DNA from: Thermococcus chitonophagus
Lineage (GTDB): Archaea > Methanobacteriota_B > Thermococci > Thermococcales > Thermococcaceae
Length of the DNA: 64,000 nucleotides
Direction of reading: 5' to 3'
Assembly (NCBI RefSeq): GCF_002214605.1
Contig: NZ_CP015193.1
Span: 662,978-726,977 of the forward strand
The stretch's first letter is position 1. Every line of letters starts with the position of its first letter. The notes beneath the pieces are model-generated. The model was not told the origin of the DNA. It did not search any database and saw nothing but the letters and a program-made list of their open reading frames with translations. Made by a program: the position numbers and the translations under genes. Shown in pieces: positions 8,146-15,900 of this stretch.

Positions 8146-8874
8146 ATGTGGCTGGTATTTGATGTGGATGGGGTTTTAATAGACACGAGCGAAAGCTATG
8201 ACGTTGCAACGAAGCTCACGGCTGAGTACTTCCTCTCAAAGCTAGGTAAAACTATTGAAATACCGCTGGATGCAATAAGGGAGCTGAGGAGGAAGGGCTC
8301 ATTTCCAGATGACTTTAAGCTGAGCGAGGCCATAATCATAGGAGCACTAACTGGTGACCTCAAGGATTTCGTGAATGAGTTCCCTTTAGGGGCGGGAGTT
8401 GAATGGGTTCGCGATAAGTTCGGTGTGGCACTTGACGGATGTGAAATCAGGAGGGTTTTCAACACCTACTACTTAGGCACAATTTACGAGAACAGGCTTT
8501 TTGATTATCCTGGGCTCTGGAGACTTGAGAAGCCTCTGGTTGATGTGAACTTACTAAGGGAGGCTTCAAAGCATTTTAGGCTTGGCGTTGTCACGGGGAG
8601 GGACTCCCTTGAGATGGAGCTTGCCGAGAGGATAATAGGCTTTAGGTTTGAGCACGTAGTCACGAGGGATGTTATAGAAAAGCCAGATCCCAGGGCTCTC
8701 TACCTGATAACCAAGGGAGAATCAGCAGTGTACATCGGGGACAGTGGAAGTGACGAAGTAATGGTTAAGGAGTACCGGAAGATTTATGGGGATGTGAAGT
8801 TCTTCAAGGTTGGAAGGGACGTTAAGGACGTTAATGAGGCGATTAATTTCATATTGCTAGTCTCAGTTCGGTAA
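8146..8874 (+). CDS. HAD-superfamily phosphatase, candidate histidinol-phosphatase
   Basis: HAD phosphohydrolase with all four motifs: FDVDGVL (nucleophile Asp6, acid/base Asp8), TGRDSLE (motif II), EKPDPRAL (motif III Lys) and YIGDSGSDEVM (motif IV). A helical cap domain lies at about residues 15-130. ATG 8146 is 3 nt after vapC. The his cluster lacks any histidinol-phosphate phosphatase and HisB here is dehydratase-only, so this enzyme is a reasonable candidate for that step. I recall a monofunctional HolPase of the DDDD phosphohydrolase superfamily in Thermococcus onnurineus, but I cannot check orthology. The substrate assignment is inference. Confidence 0.8.
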   Translation: MWLVFDVDGVLIDTSESYDVATKLTAEYFLSKLGKTIEIPLDAIRELRRKGSFPDDFKLSEAIIIGALTGDLKDFVNEFPLGAGVEWVRDKFGVALDGCEIRRVFNTYYLGTIYENRLFDYPGLWRLEKPLVDVNLLREASKHFRLGVVTGRDSLEMELAERIIGFRFEHVVTRDVIEKPDPRALYLITKGESAVYIGDSGSDEVMVKEYRKIYGDVKFFKVGRDVKDVNEAINFILLVSVR

Positions 8875-9042
8875 CCAAAATTGTTGGGCTGATATTAGTT
8901 ATATTAATTTTTATTTTGGTATAAGTTTATGCTTATTTAGATATTTTATCCAGATGATGTATTCCCATCCATAACTTGGATTTTTATACTTATACTACAA
9001 AAAGTTTATATAATTTGATACTATATATCTGTAGTGATGCCC

Positions 9043-9447
9043 ATGAGACAAATTTTTAAAAATTTATGGTTGGGATTTTTATTTTATTTATTAATAGTTT
9101 CTCTAGGGGTCGTCAGTGCACAATCTTGGGGTTCAAAAAAGACTACTAATGTTATTGATATTCAAAAACTCCCTGAGAAGGGTTATGCCACAGACAAAAT
9201 TGTTTACATTAATGGTCATAAAGTGCATGCAATAGTATATCATCCGGGTCTGGAGGATTTAAAAGTGGATGCCCTTTATAAGTTTGCAAAGAGAAATGGA
9301 GTAGATATGAACGCTTTTTTCAAATACCTAAGTGAATATGCATGGGAACATGGAGAAGTTACGTATGATGAAGTAAAGTCTCTTCTCATTGAATTTGCAA
9401 GTAAGAGGGGCATTGATCTGGTTAAGATAGCTAAAAAGGAGGTATAG
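9043..9447 (+). CDS. Secreted protein of unknown function (probable 5' part of a split gene)
   Basis: Not recognised. Residues 1-27 form a clear signal peptide (basic start, long hydrophobic core, cleavage region VVSAQS). The mature part is 100-odd residues, mostly helical and charged, ending KIAKKEV. The ATG at 9043 is preferred over GTG 9034 and ATG 9037 because GTGATG upstream serves as the SD. TATA-like elements (about 9006-9026) lie in the A/T-rich region before it. The next frame starts 2 nt after the stop, in the -1 phase, and lacks a signal peptide. One added A in the A5 run at 9433-9437 would fuse the two. Confidence 0.6.
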   Translation: MRQIFKNLWLGFLFYLLIVSLGVVSAQSWGSKKTTNVIDIQKLPEKGYATDKIVYINGHKVHAIVYHPGLEDLKVDALYKFAKRNGVDMNAFFKYLSEYAWEHGEVTYDEVKSLLIEFASKRGIDLVKIAKKEV

Positions 9448-9449
9448 AT

Positions 9450-10199
9450 CTGAATTTTGACAATATTAGTAAGAGCCTCTCAACAGCGGATTTAAGTCCT
9501 CGGATTGTTGATATTGTTGACTTATCGCCCGTAGGGGATATATCAGGCAGTAAATGTGGAAGTGATCCAGACATAATTTATGACTATCAGCCCAATATCC
9601 TGAGGATTATGAAAATTACGCCACCCTATGGAAATATTATTTGGGATGCTACATGTGATCCAGCAACTTTATATTTCAAAAAAGGAGAGTTTGTTGGGAT
9701 ATTTGCCTCTGCAAAGGTTAGTACCTCATGGTATATTTTCACGTTTGATACATATAGACGTCCTTCAGAGGTAAGGGATCAGATCTTTAATTATCTGAAA
9801 AGTGAATATGGAATTCCTCCTAGTATTGTTGAATTAGTACACATAAAATATTTTATTCAAGGCTATGCCCCTTGGATGAAAAAGTACTCAACGACAGTAC
9901 ATTTTAATAATGCCCCTGTTCCAGGCTATATACTCTTTGAGCTTTGGAGCGAGGCAACATACTATACTTCAACAAACAGATGGGTAAAACATGGTTATCC
10001 TGATTCATATCTCGCGGGCCTTTATATAATCCAAGGTCAGAGGATAAAAACGCTAGCAGGATTTGCCATGAGAGATTATACTCCTTATCCGACGCTCTCA
10101 AAACGGACTGTTGGTAGTGGCATAACCCATGTTTACTTGACTATATATTCTCATATTTGGCATCAACAAAGACTTGAAGGGGTGGGGGATTGGTGGTAA
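9450..10199 (+). CDS. Uncharacterised, probably extracellular protein; start uncertain
   Basis: No family recognised. The frame is open from just after the TAA at 9432; the first ATG is only at 9609, but the upstream in-frame sequence (NFDNISKSLSTADLSP and so on) looks like normal protein. A perfect SD GGAGGT (9438-9443) is followed six bases later by CTG at 9450, so either CTG starts translation or this is the continuation of the preceding secreted protein after a one-base deletion. Residues rich in Tyr/Trp/Ser/Thr near the C-terminus (GVGDWW end) suit an extracellular beta-rich protein. The stop overlaps the next gene by 10 nt. Confidence 0.55.
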   Translation: MNFDNISKSLSTADLSPRIVDIVDLSPVGDISGSKCGSDPDIIYDYQPNILRIMKITPPYGNIIWDATCDPATLYFKKGEFVGIFASAKVSTSWYIFTFDTYRRPSEVRDQIFNYLKSEYGIPPSIVELVHIKYFIQGYAPWMKKYSTTVHFNNAPVPGYILFELWSEATYYTSTNRWVKHGYPDSYLAGLYIIQGQRIKTLAGFAMRDYTPYPTLSKRTVGSGITHVYLTIYSHIWHQQRLEGVGDWW

Positions 10200-11326
10200 G
10201 TAGAAAAATTATTTTTGTTCCTATATTTCTTTTTTTGTTTTTCTCATTGGCTGGATATCTAGTTGTGAATCTCGGTGAAAACTCTTCAAGAACACCAATT
10301 AGTGGAGAAAATACCTCTACTACTAAGGCACCTCGGCCACAATCTCTTTCCGAAAAGTGTCCTATCGAAACCGTAAGTGAAATCAAAATAACTCCAAAAA
10401 GAGTATCATACGCCAACGGTTTTTTGGTGCTTAGTAATGGTACTATAACTATCTTTCGGGGAGATAAGAAGTATAGGGTGTGTTATCCGACCGCTTATCC
10501 CCTTGAATGGGGCTTTATAGGCATCAATGATTCGAAGCTTTATGCTTATACCTACTCAGGGGAGCCTCTCTGGAACTACACTCTGAATTCAACGAAGTTT
10601 GGTATTGCGGTAACTCCAAACTATCTCTTTCTGCTGATCCCGGCGGATGAAGATCCTCAAGGCACGAACGTCCTTTATATCTTTGGAAAAACAGGTCTCT
10701 TAGCTGAGCATAGCTTCCCGAACATATACTATCCCTTAAGGTGCTTTTTCCTGAAGTCCAGAGGGAACTACACGTTGCTCCTCCTTGACCACCCTCAGGC
10801 GGACGGTAGCGCAGGCATGGGTAGAGTTATTGTCTTCAAGGGAGAAAAGATAGCTTTCGAAAAGACTTTCACGTTCAGGGATTCAATCGAGGACCCCGTG
10901 TACTGCGTTGGCGATATATCTCCAACTGGCATGGCAGCTTTTGGGCTCTACCATGGGGTCGGTATCTTAGACTTAAATAGTACCATAAGGTACTTTGAGT
11001 TCCCTCCCTATGGAGTGGATGATGTGGCTATAGTTGGAGACAGGGTCTTTGCTTTAGTTTCCAGGGAGACACCTTCCTTCTACGTGGTTAGAGATCTAGT
11101 CATGATAGACAAAGCTCCCACCTTCATCATGAAGAACCTAAGTAAGAGAGCGGAGCTCTTCTCTTCCGGGGAACTTCTGCTTGTTACTGACCCATGGAAG
11201 GAGAAGGCATACATCTTTTCTCCCACTGGAAAGCTCCAGAGAACCATTGAATACCATCAGGAAATAGTCGTTGAAGGAGAGAAGTTGCTTCTTTGTAGTG
11301 TGAAGGGATGCACTCCCATTGGCTGA
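10190..11326 (+). CDS. Membrane-anchored extracellular protein with beta-propeller-like repeats
   Basis: The N-terminal hydrophobic segment (about residues 5-27) is an uncleaved anchor or signal peptide, followed by a Ser/Thr/Pro-rich linker. The rest alternates short beta-strand-like stretches such as LYAYTYSGEPLWNYTLN, VLYIFGKTGLL and AYIFSPTGKLQRTI, which resemble PQQ/WD-type propeller blades; four cysteines may form disulfides. Start TTG 10190 (or GTG 10193) lies after a GGGGTGGGGG SD, overlapping the previous stop. Specific function unknown. It probably forms an operon with the two preceding genes. Confidence 0.6.
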   Translation: MVVSRKIIFVPIFLFLFFSLAGYLVVNLGENSSRTPISGENTSTTKAPRPQSLSEKCPIETVSEIKITPKRVSYANGFLVLSNGTITIFRGDKKYRVCYPTAYPLEWGFIGINDSKLYAYTYSGEPLWNYTLNSTKFGIAVTPNYLFLLIPADEDPQGTNVLYIFGKTGLLAEHSFPNIYYPLRCFFLKSRGNYTLLLLDHPQADGSAGMGRVIVFKGEKIAFEKTFTFRDSIEDPVYCVGDISPTGMAAFGLYHGVGILDLNSTIRYFEFPPYGVDDVAIVGDRVFALVSRETPSFYVVRDLVMIDKAPTFIMKNLSKRAELFSSGELLLVTDPWKEKAYIFSPTGKLQRTIEYHQEIVVEGEKLLLCSVKGCTPIG

Positions 11327-11328
11327 CT

Positions 11329-11341
11329 TTTTTTTATTTTT
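11329..11341 (+). terminator. T-rich transcription terminator
   Basis: A run of T interrupted by one A follows the stop of the propeller-like gene. Intrinsic termination at oligo-T on the non-template strand is usual in Thermococcales. It separates that gene from the convergent transporter gene. Confidence 0.6.
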
Positions 11342-12201
11342 TAGGCCAGTCCTATCAGGACTATCCCCAGGGACGTGAGGATTAGGGAAACTGCAAGCCT
11401 TTTCGTAAACCTCTCTTTTAGGAACGCTACAGCCATTAGAGCGGCCATTACTGGACTAGATTCCGTAACTGGAGTCGCTATGCTCGAGCTGACTAGGCTT
11501 ATCGACTTTATGAAGAAGTACTGGCCCAAGATAGTTCCCAGTACGGTAATAACAACTACAAGTGCCCAGTCCTTGGTGTTCATTCTCTTAATATCTTCCC
11601 TGAGGGTAGATGCAAACACTAGAGCCCCTAAAGCCCCTGAGCTTATCCTGAGACCTGTTATCAGAACGGCCGATTCTCCGTGAACCAGCCAGTCCGTTAT
11701 TAAAACTGCAACCGTCCACAATACTTCCGCTGTCACGACGAATGCGATGCCCTTCCAGCTCATCTCCTTATTGTCCATGGCTTCACTTACGAGTATAAGG
11801 ACGGCAATAACTATCATCACAGCCCCGGTTGCTATGGAGGCATTCAGAGGCCTATCCAGTAGGTAGTGGGCGAGAACCATCGTGAGTATGGGATGTGGAG
11901 TTACTAGGATACCTGCCCTAGACACGCCTATTATGTTCATGCCCTCCAAGAACAGCCAGTCAGCTATAGTGAATCCTATTATTCCAGAGATTATTACTAT
12001 GGTCCACCACTCCCATCCCCTGTTAGGAATTAGCCCCAGGAATATTATCAGGGGAATGTAGAATGCCGAGCTTATAAACAGCCTCAGGGTATTTAAGCTG
12101 ACTGGGTTAATTTTGGCCATGGATATTTTGGATAAGACCGAAGCAAGTGCCCATACAAAGGCAGCTCCTAGGGCTAATCCAACTCCCAGAATCAAGCTCA
12201 T
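11341..12201 (-). CDS. DMT-superfamily (EamA) transporter
   Basis: Ten hydrophobic segments in 286 residues form two EamA repeats (about 1-140 and 148-286), as in drug/metabolite exporters of the RhaT/YdcZ type. The first repeat shows GAAFVWALASVLSKIS and the second LWTVAVLITDWLV. The family often exports amino acids or small metabolites, but the substrate cannot be read from sequence. ATG at 12201 on the minus strand. Single gene, convergent with the propeller-like gene and divergent from the DUF434 gene. Confidence 0.85.
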   Translation of the reverse strand: MSLILGVGLALGAAFVWALASVLSKISMAKINPVSLNTLRLFISSAFYIPLIIFLGLIPNRGWEWWTIVIISGIIGFTIADWLFLEGMNIIGVSRAGILVTPHPILTMVLAHYLLDRPLNASIATGAVMIVIAVLILVSEAMDNKEMSWKGIAFVVTAEVLWTVAVLITDWLVHGESAVLITGLRISSGALGALVFASTLREDIKRMNTKDWALVVVITVLGTILGQYFFIKSISLVSSSIATPVTESSPVMAALMAVAFLKERFTKRLAVSLILTSLGIVLIGLA

Positions 12202-12261
12202 GCCTTAACGTTATCACATTAATTTTAAAACTTTGTTCAGAGTAAATGGGAGGAACGACAA

Positions 12262-12924
12262 ATGGGGAGGCTTTATGAGGCCTACATAGACTTGAAGTTT
12301 CTCCTTAACAGGGGCTACAGGAAGTCTTCGGCCCTTGAATTTGTAACCAACCACTACAGGCTTCCCGCAGAGGGAAGATATTTCCTGGCAAGATGCGTCT
12401 TCTCAGACAGTTGGATTATTGGAGTTTACGGGAAGTTAGTTAGAACCGCTGGGGATGCGATCTTGGGAGTTGACGGGTTCAACGTTCTAATAACACTGGA
12501 ATCCCTCTTGGATGGAGTTGCAATAAGGTGTGAGGATTCTCTGGTAAGGGATATCAAGTATCAGAAGAAGTATAAAGTGAATGAACGGACTTGGGATGTT
12601 CTCAGGCTGATGATTCTTTCAATAAAATCTGCAGGGCCGAGAGAGGTCGTAATCTTTTATGGTAAATCAGTTCCCAGGAGTGGCCAAGTAAAGAAGGCAA
12701 CCCAGGAATTGCTTGAAGAACTTTCAATTGTAGGTCGGGTTGAACTTGTTAAGAGCCCCGACTTTGAGCTGAAGAAGTTTGAATATGTTGCAACGGCCGA
12801 CACTGGGATAATAGAGAAAGTTTTTCATGTTATTGATCTTGTAGATATTGCTTCAACATTGGTTGGAGTTAAACCAATGGAGTTCAAGGTTGCGTTGAGG
12901 ATATTCGACGAAAAGCTTAAATAG
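12262..12924 (+). CDS. DUF434 family protein
   Basis: Conserved archaeal protein of 220 residues that I place in the DUF434 family. The N-terminal part (about 1-60) is YEAYIDLKFLLNRGYRKSSALEFV with HYRLPAEGRYFLARC. The C-terminal part (about 60-210) has VDGFNVLITLES and VIFYGKSVPRSG, suggestive of a nuclease-like or Rossmann-like acidic core (inference). Soluble, probably cytoplasmic. ATG 12262. Function unknown. Confidence 0.75.
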   Translation: MGRLYEAYIDLKFLLNRGYRKSSALEFVTNHYRLPAEGRYFLARCVFSDSWIIGVYGKLVRTAGDAILGVDGFNVLITLESLLDGVAIRCEDSLVRDIKYQKKYKVNERTWDVLRLMILSIKSAGPREVVIFYGKSVPRSGQVKKATQELLEELSIVGRVELVKSPDFELKKFEYVATADTGIIEKVFHVIDLVDIASTLVGVKPMEFKVALRIFDEKLK

Positions 12925-12944
12925 TTAAGTGGATAGTCGAAGCC

Positions 12945-13070
12945 ATGCTTAGACCTCAACCAATGCTCTTTAGGAAAGTTGAAATAAAGTTTGAGAACTG
13001 GAATGAGGAGGAACATGAAAAGCCAAAGGTTCGTCTCATAACTAACGTGAAGAGAGTTCAGCTTTCATGA
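12945..13070 (+). CDS. Small conserved-looking protein, 41 residues
   Basis: An ORF of 41 codons starting ATG 12945 and ending TGA 13068-13070. It is rich in charged residues, with an alternating beta-like pattern: LFRKVEIKFENW, then EEEHEKPKVRL, then ITNVKRVQLS. A TATA-like CTTAAATAG (about 12916-12924) lies some 25-30 nt upstream, suiting a leaderless or short-leader mRNA. Its last 29 nt overlap the 3' end of the convergent methyltransferase gene. Function unknown; the codon use and the promoter support a real gene. Confidence 0.6.
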   Translation: MLRPQPMLFRKVEIKFENWNEEEHEKPKVRLITNVKRVQLS

Positions 13071-13626
13071 CGTACAACTCCTCAAAAAACAGCCTTTTTC
13101 TTGAAATTACCTTAGTCGAGAATCCCATCTTTTGGGCTACTTCTATAGGATTTGGTCTCGTTAGCGAGCTGTAGACTAGGAGTATTCTCCCCTGGGGCTT
13201 TAAAAAATTCTTGGCTTGTTCAAAAAACTTAGCTATAACCTCTCCGCCCTGAGGACCACCTATTAAGGCCCTGTCTATATCTTCTTGAATTTCATGATCC
13301 TCCCCAGGAAGATAGGGAGGGTTGAATACTATAAGATCAAACCCGCCCCTTAGGTTCTCAAACAGGTCACTTACTACGAAAATTGCATTGTTTATCTCGT
13401 TGATCTTTGAGTTCCTCCAAGCGAGTTCAACTGCCTCTTTCGATACATCAACTCCAACAACAAACTTTGCCTTCTTTGCCGCGAGAAGAGCTAGTATTCC
13501 AGTTCCAGTCCCCATGTCGAGCACCACATCATGGGGCCTAACTTCTTCAGCAAGGACTTCTGCAAGCAGGAATGTATCCTCGGCTGGCTCATAAACGTTC
13601 TCTGAAGTTTCGATTCTAAGGTCCAT
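13042..13626 (-). CDS. HemK/Mtq2-type N5-glutamine methyltransferase
   Basis: Class I SAM-dependent methyltransferase with the SAM motif VLDMGTGTGILALLAA, acidic VVGVDVS after strand 2, and the NPPY tetrapeptide (VFNPPYLPG) that defines glutamine/adenine N-methyltransferases. Length (about 195) and the N-terminus VYEPAEDTFLLAE match the archaeal/eukaryotic Mtq2 branch that methylates the GGQ glutamine of release factor aRF1 (assignment by family). The start may be ATG 13626 or ATG 13641 (five residues longer). It lies just downstream of 5S rRNA and tRNA-Asp on the same strand and may be co-transcribed with them. Confidence 0.85.
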   Translation of the reverse strand: MDLRIETSENVYEPAEDTFLLAEVLAEEVRPHDVVLDMGTGTGILALLAAKKAKFVVGVDVSKEAVELAWRNSKINEINNAIFVVSDLFENLRGGFDLIVFNPPYLPGEDHEIQEDIDRALIGGPQGGEVIAKFFEQAKNFLKPQGRILLVYSSLTRPNPIEVAQKMGFSTKVISRKRLFFEELYVMKAELSSR

Positions 13627-13662
13627 ATAATGGATTGCCATAGAATAGTAATGGAAGAATTC

Positions 13663-13740
13663 TGGCGCCCGGGCCGGGATTTGAACCCGGGTCGCGGGAG
13701 TGACAGTCCCGCATGATAGGCCGGGCTACACCACCCGGGC
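13663..13740 (-). tRNA. tRNA-Asp (GTC)
   Basis: Minus-strand cloverleaf with acceptor stem GCCCGGG/CCCGGGC, discriminator G and a genome-encoded CCA (13663-13665). The D loop contains A14, GG and A21. The anticodon stem CGGGA/TCCCG holds the loop CTGTCAC with anticodon GTC. The T arm contains GGTTCAAATCC. No intron. It lies 10 nt downstream of the 5S rRNA gene on the same strand. Confidence 0.97.
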
Positions 13741-13750
13741 GCTTTAGCGG

Positions 13751-13870
13751 CCGGCGGCGTCCCCGGCTTCCCGCCCCCTCTCGGAGGGCAGTACAACCGG
13801 GATCGCTGGGGGGCTTAACTTCCGGGTTCGAAATGAGACCGGGTGTAGCCCCCCCGCTATGGCCGCCGTG
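13751..13870 (-). rRNA. rrf: 5S ribosomal RNA
   Basis: The minus strand reads as an archaeal 5S rRNA: a G/C-rich terminal helix (CGGCGGC at the 5' end against GCCGCCG at the 3' end), ACCCGGTCTCATTTCGAACC in the loop B/C region, and GAAGTTAAGCC. About 120 nt; ends are placed by helix I and are good to a few bases. G/C content is far above the surrounding genes, as expected for structured RNA in a hyperthermophile. It is unlinked to 16S/23S in this window. Confidence 0.95.
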
Positions 13871-13895
13871 CCGATTTCTCATCAATGTGTTTGCT

Positions 13896-13906
13896 TTAAA
13901 AAATTT
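13896..13906 (-). promoter_or_regulatory. TATA box of the 5S rRNA-tRNA-Asp unit
   Basis: On the minus strand an A/T-rich TTTTTTAAA element with an upstream CGAAAA (BRE-like) lies about 27-30 nt before the 5' end of the 5S rRNA, the normal distance for archaeal TBP/TFB promoters. Confidence 0.6.
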
Positions 13907-13912
13907 TCGGTC

Positions 13913-14605
13913 TTATAATGGTGAGAGCCCTTTAAGAGCTTCAATCAATTCACCAAATTTGCCGAAGCTTAGCACTTCACTCTCAACTGGAATGAGAACC
14001 TCGAGTTGCGTGATGTCTGCGTTCTTTAGGATTGGTGATATCGGCTCATTTAGCGTTAAATCATTCCCATAAGCCCACGGGCTGAATGCAGGTAAGACTA
14101 CAATATTTTCTCTCCTTAGAAAAGCAGGAACTTTAACCGTTGCTCCAACTTCATCCCTCAGCCTTATTGCGGGATGCTCGTGACCTATTATAACCCTCTC
14201 ACAATCGCACTCTTTATGTCCATGCACTATCGTCCATCCCATAACTTCAACACTCTCAACTACCTCCACTCCAAACTTCCTTATCCAATTGATTCCTGTA
14301 TCGTGGTTTCCCTTAACCACTATAATTTCACTAAACTCTTTGAGGATGCTCTCCAGAAATGTTGAGATTTCAATGAACTCCCTCCGTTCAGGAATGAAGG
14401 AGTGCTTTAGATCTCCGTTTATTATTAGCTTATCCACCCTATACCTCTCCCCCATACTTATGACCTGATTTATCACCTCTCCTAGGAGTCTTGGAACATA
14501 CTTTCCTCCTTTAACTAGGGCCTCTTCAAATCCTATATGGAGGTCGGCTATTATCAGGTAATCCCCCAGGATAACTCCTTTCTCAGGGATTATCCTTGGT
14601 TGCAT
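13913..14605 (-). CDS. Calcineurin-like metallophosphoesterase (archaeal SbcD-related)
   Basis: Binuclear-metal phosphoesterase fold with motifs in order: IADLHIG (D-x-H), INGDLKHS (GD), VVKGNHDTG (GNHD), VHGHKE and IGHEHP (GHxH). About 230 residues, without the capping domains of Mre11/SbcD; this matches the small SbcD-related archaeal family of unknown substrate. The ATG at 14605 is preferred over GTG 14614 because GGTGG forms an SD five bases upstream. It overlaps the upstream phosphatase gene by 16 nt, so they form a two-gene operon. Confidence 0.85.
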   Translation of the reverse strand: MQPRIIPEKGVILGDYLIIADLHIGFEEALVKGGKYVPRLLGEVINQVISMGERYRVDKLIINGDLKHSFIPERREFIEISTFLESILKEFSEIIVVKGNHDTGINWIRKFGVEVVESVEVMGWTIVHGHKECDCERVIIGHEHPAIRLRDEVGATVKVPAFLRRENIVVLPAFSPWAYGNDLTLNEPISPILKNADITQLEVLIPVESEVLSFGKFGELIEALKGLSPL

Positions 14606-15036
14606 TTTGTCCACCTTTCTAACTCTTTAAGCACTTCAAGCTGATCCTCGGTTTCAACGGCGCTCGGCTTAAGCAATCTTATCTCCCTAAGGGCTTCTCT
14701 AAGGTTCAGTCCATATCTGTACATAAGCCAAGCCACAGCTACGGTTCCGCTCCTTCCGCTTCCCCCATAGCAGTGAATAAACACTTTCTTCCCCTCTTTA
14801 ACTTTCTCCTCTATCCACCTTAGAATCTCAAGAAGCTGTTCTAATGATGGCGCCGTAAAGTCGGGGATTGGAGAGTGCAAAACGTTCCTGTCCTTAAGCA
14901 TCTCGAGGTCATAAGCTAACTCAAAATCCTCAACTAAAACTACGAAAGCATCAAACTTCTTCTTTAGTTCGTCTATTTCATCCGGATAGGGCATCCTTCC
15001 AAATGCCACGTTGTCATCAATGAACTTCACCTGCAT
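14590..15036 (-). CDS. Dual-specificity-type protein phosphatase
   Basis: Cysteine phosphatase with the P-loop HCYGGSGRSG (consensus HCxxGxxRS) at about residues 88-97 and the general-acid loop PIPDFTAPS upstream. 148 residues, the size of the archaeal DSP family, some of which dephosphorylate Tyr and Ser/Thr in vitro. ATG 15036 has a GGGAG SD five bases upstream; ATG 15060 gives eight more residues but no SD. It is divergent from the racemase gene, with about 70 bp between the starts. Confidence 0.88.
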   Translation of the reverse strand: MQVKFIDDNVAFGRMPYPDEIDELKKKFDAFVVLVEDFELAYDLEMLKDRNVLHSPIPDFTAPSLEQLLEILRWIEEKVKEGKKVFIHCYGGSGRSGTVAVAWLMYRYGLNLREALREIRLLKPSAVETEDQLEVLKELERWTKCNQG

Positions 15037-15105
15037 ACTTCTCCCTGAATTTCGCTTCATAAAAACCCTCTTAAGCTTTTGTCTTCACGTTTTCACGGTG
15101 ATAGT

Positions 15106-15789
15106 ATGAAGAGGATAGGCATCATCGGCGGAACAACTCCTGAATCAACTTGCTATTATTACAGAAAGTATATAGAGATCAGTAGAGAGAAGTTCGAGAA
15201 GTATGTTTATCCTGAGCTTATAATCTACTCAATAAACTTCAAGGAGTTCTTCCAGAACCCTGAGGGCTGGGAGGGCAGGAAGAAAATTCTCATAAACGCG
15301 GCAAAGGCCCTTGAGAGGGCTGGGGCTGAACTCATAGCTTTCTCCGCAAATACTCCCCACATAGTGTTTGATGACGTCCAGAAAGAGGTAAACGTTCCGA
15401 TGGTGAGCATAATAGATGCCGTTGCCGAGGAAGTTAAAAGGAGGGGTGTAAAGAAGGTTCTCCTACTTGGAACCAAGACCACGATGACGGCTGACTTCTA
15501 CATAAACGCCCTGAGGGAGAAGGGCCTTGAAGTCGTTGTTCCTAATGACGATGAGAAGGAAGAGCTAAACAGGATAATCTTTGAAGAGCTGGCTTTTGAG
15601 AACCTCAAGAGCAAGGATTGGATAGTTAACCTCATCGAGAAGTACGCTAGGGAAGAAGGCATCAAGGGAGTAATCCTAGGGTGCACAGAGCTACCACTAG
15701 CTATAAGGCAAGGTGATGTAAGCGTTGAGGTCTTCGATTCTGCTGAGATTCATATGAGGAAGCTCATTGAGTTAGCATCCCAGGATTGA
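15106..15789 (+). CDS. Aspartate/glutamate racemase family protein
   Basis: Two-domain PLP-independent racemase fold. N-terminal motif GIIGGTTPESTCYYY, then FSANTPH at the first catalytic position, and GCTELPL with the second catalytic Cys. In canonical aspartate racemases the first site is Cys (CNTxH); here the equivalent residue is not Cys, as in the YgeA-like branch that uses Thr and Cys. ATG 15106 follows the SD GGTGATAG. 227 residues. Likely Asp/Glu racemisation, with substrate uncertain. Confidence 0.82.
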   Translation: MKRIGIIGGTTPESTCYYYRKYIEISREKFEKYVYPELIIYSINFKEFFQNPEGWEGRKKILINAAKALERAGAELIAFSANTPHIVFDDVQKEVNVPMVSIIDAVAEEVKRRGVKKVLLLGTKTTMTADFYINALREKGLEVVVPNDDEKEELNRIIFEELAFENLKSKDWIVNLIEKYAREEGIKGVILGCTELPLAIRQGDVSVEVFDSAEIHMRKLIELASQD

Positions 15790-15900
15790 CTTTTTGCTAA
15801 TTTTTATCTCCTCATTAAGTTAATTTTTGTCAAATATGCATTCCCTCAGGGAAAATTTGTAAATTGTGAGGGCTCTTCTCCGTTAGATTAGGTGGGCTAA

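Noticed and set aside
8950-8970. Possible C/D-box RNA (GATGATGT) before the secreted gene
   Set aside because: It lacks the final A of the C box and no D or D'/C' pair follows at guide distance.
11375-11683. Plus-strand frame inside the EamA gene
   Set aside because: It is a shadow of the membrane protein on the other strand; no SD and unlikely composition.
13616-14072. Long open frames on both strands over the tRNA-Asp/5S region
   Set aside because: They arise from the G/C-rich structured RNA genes; the peptides are Arg/Pro/Gly-rich and have no SD.
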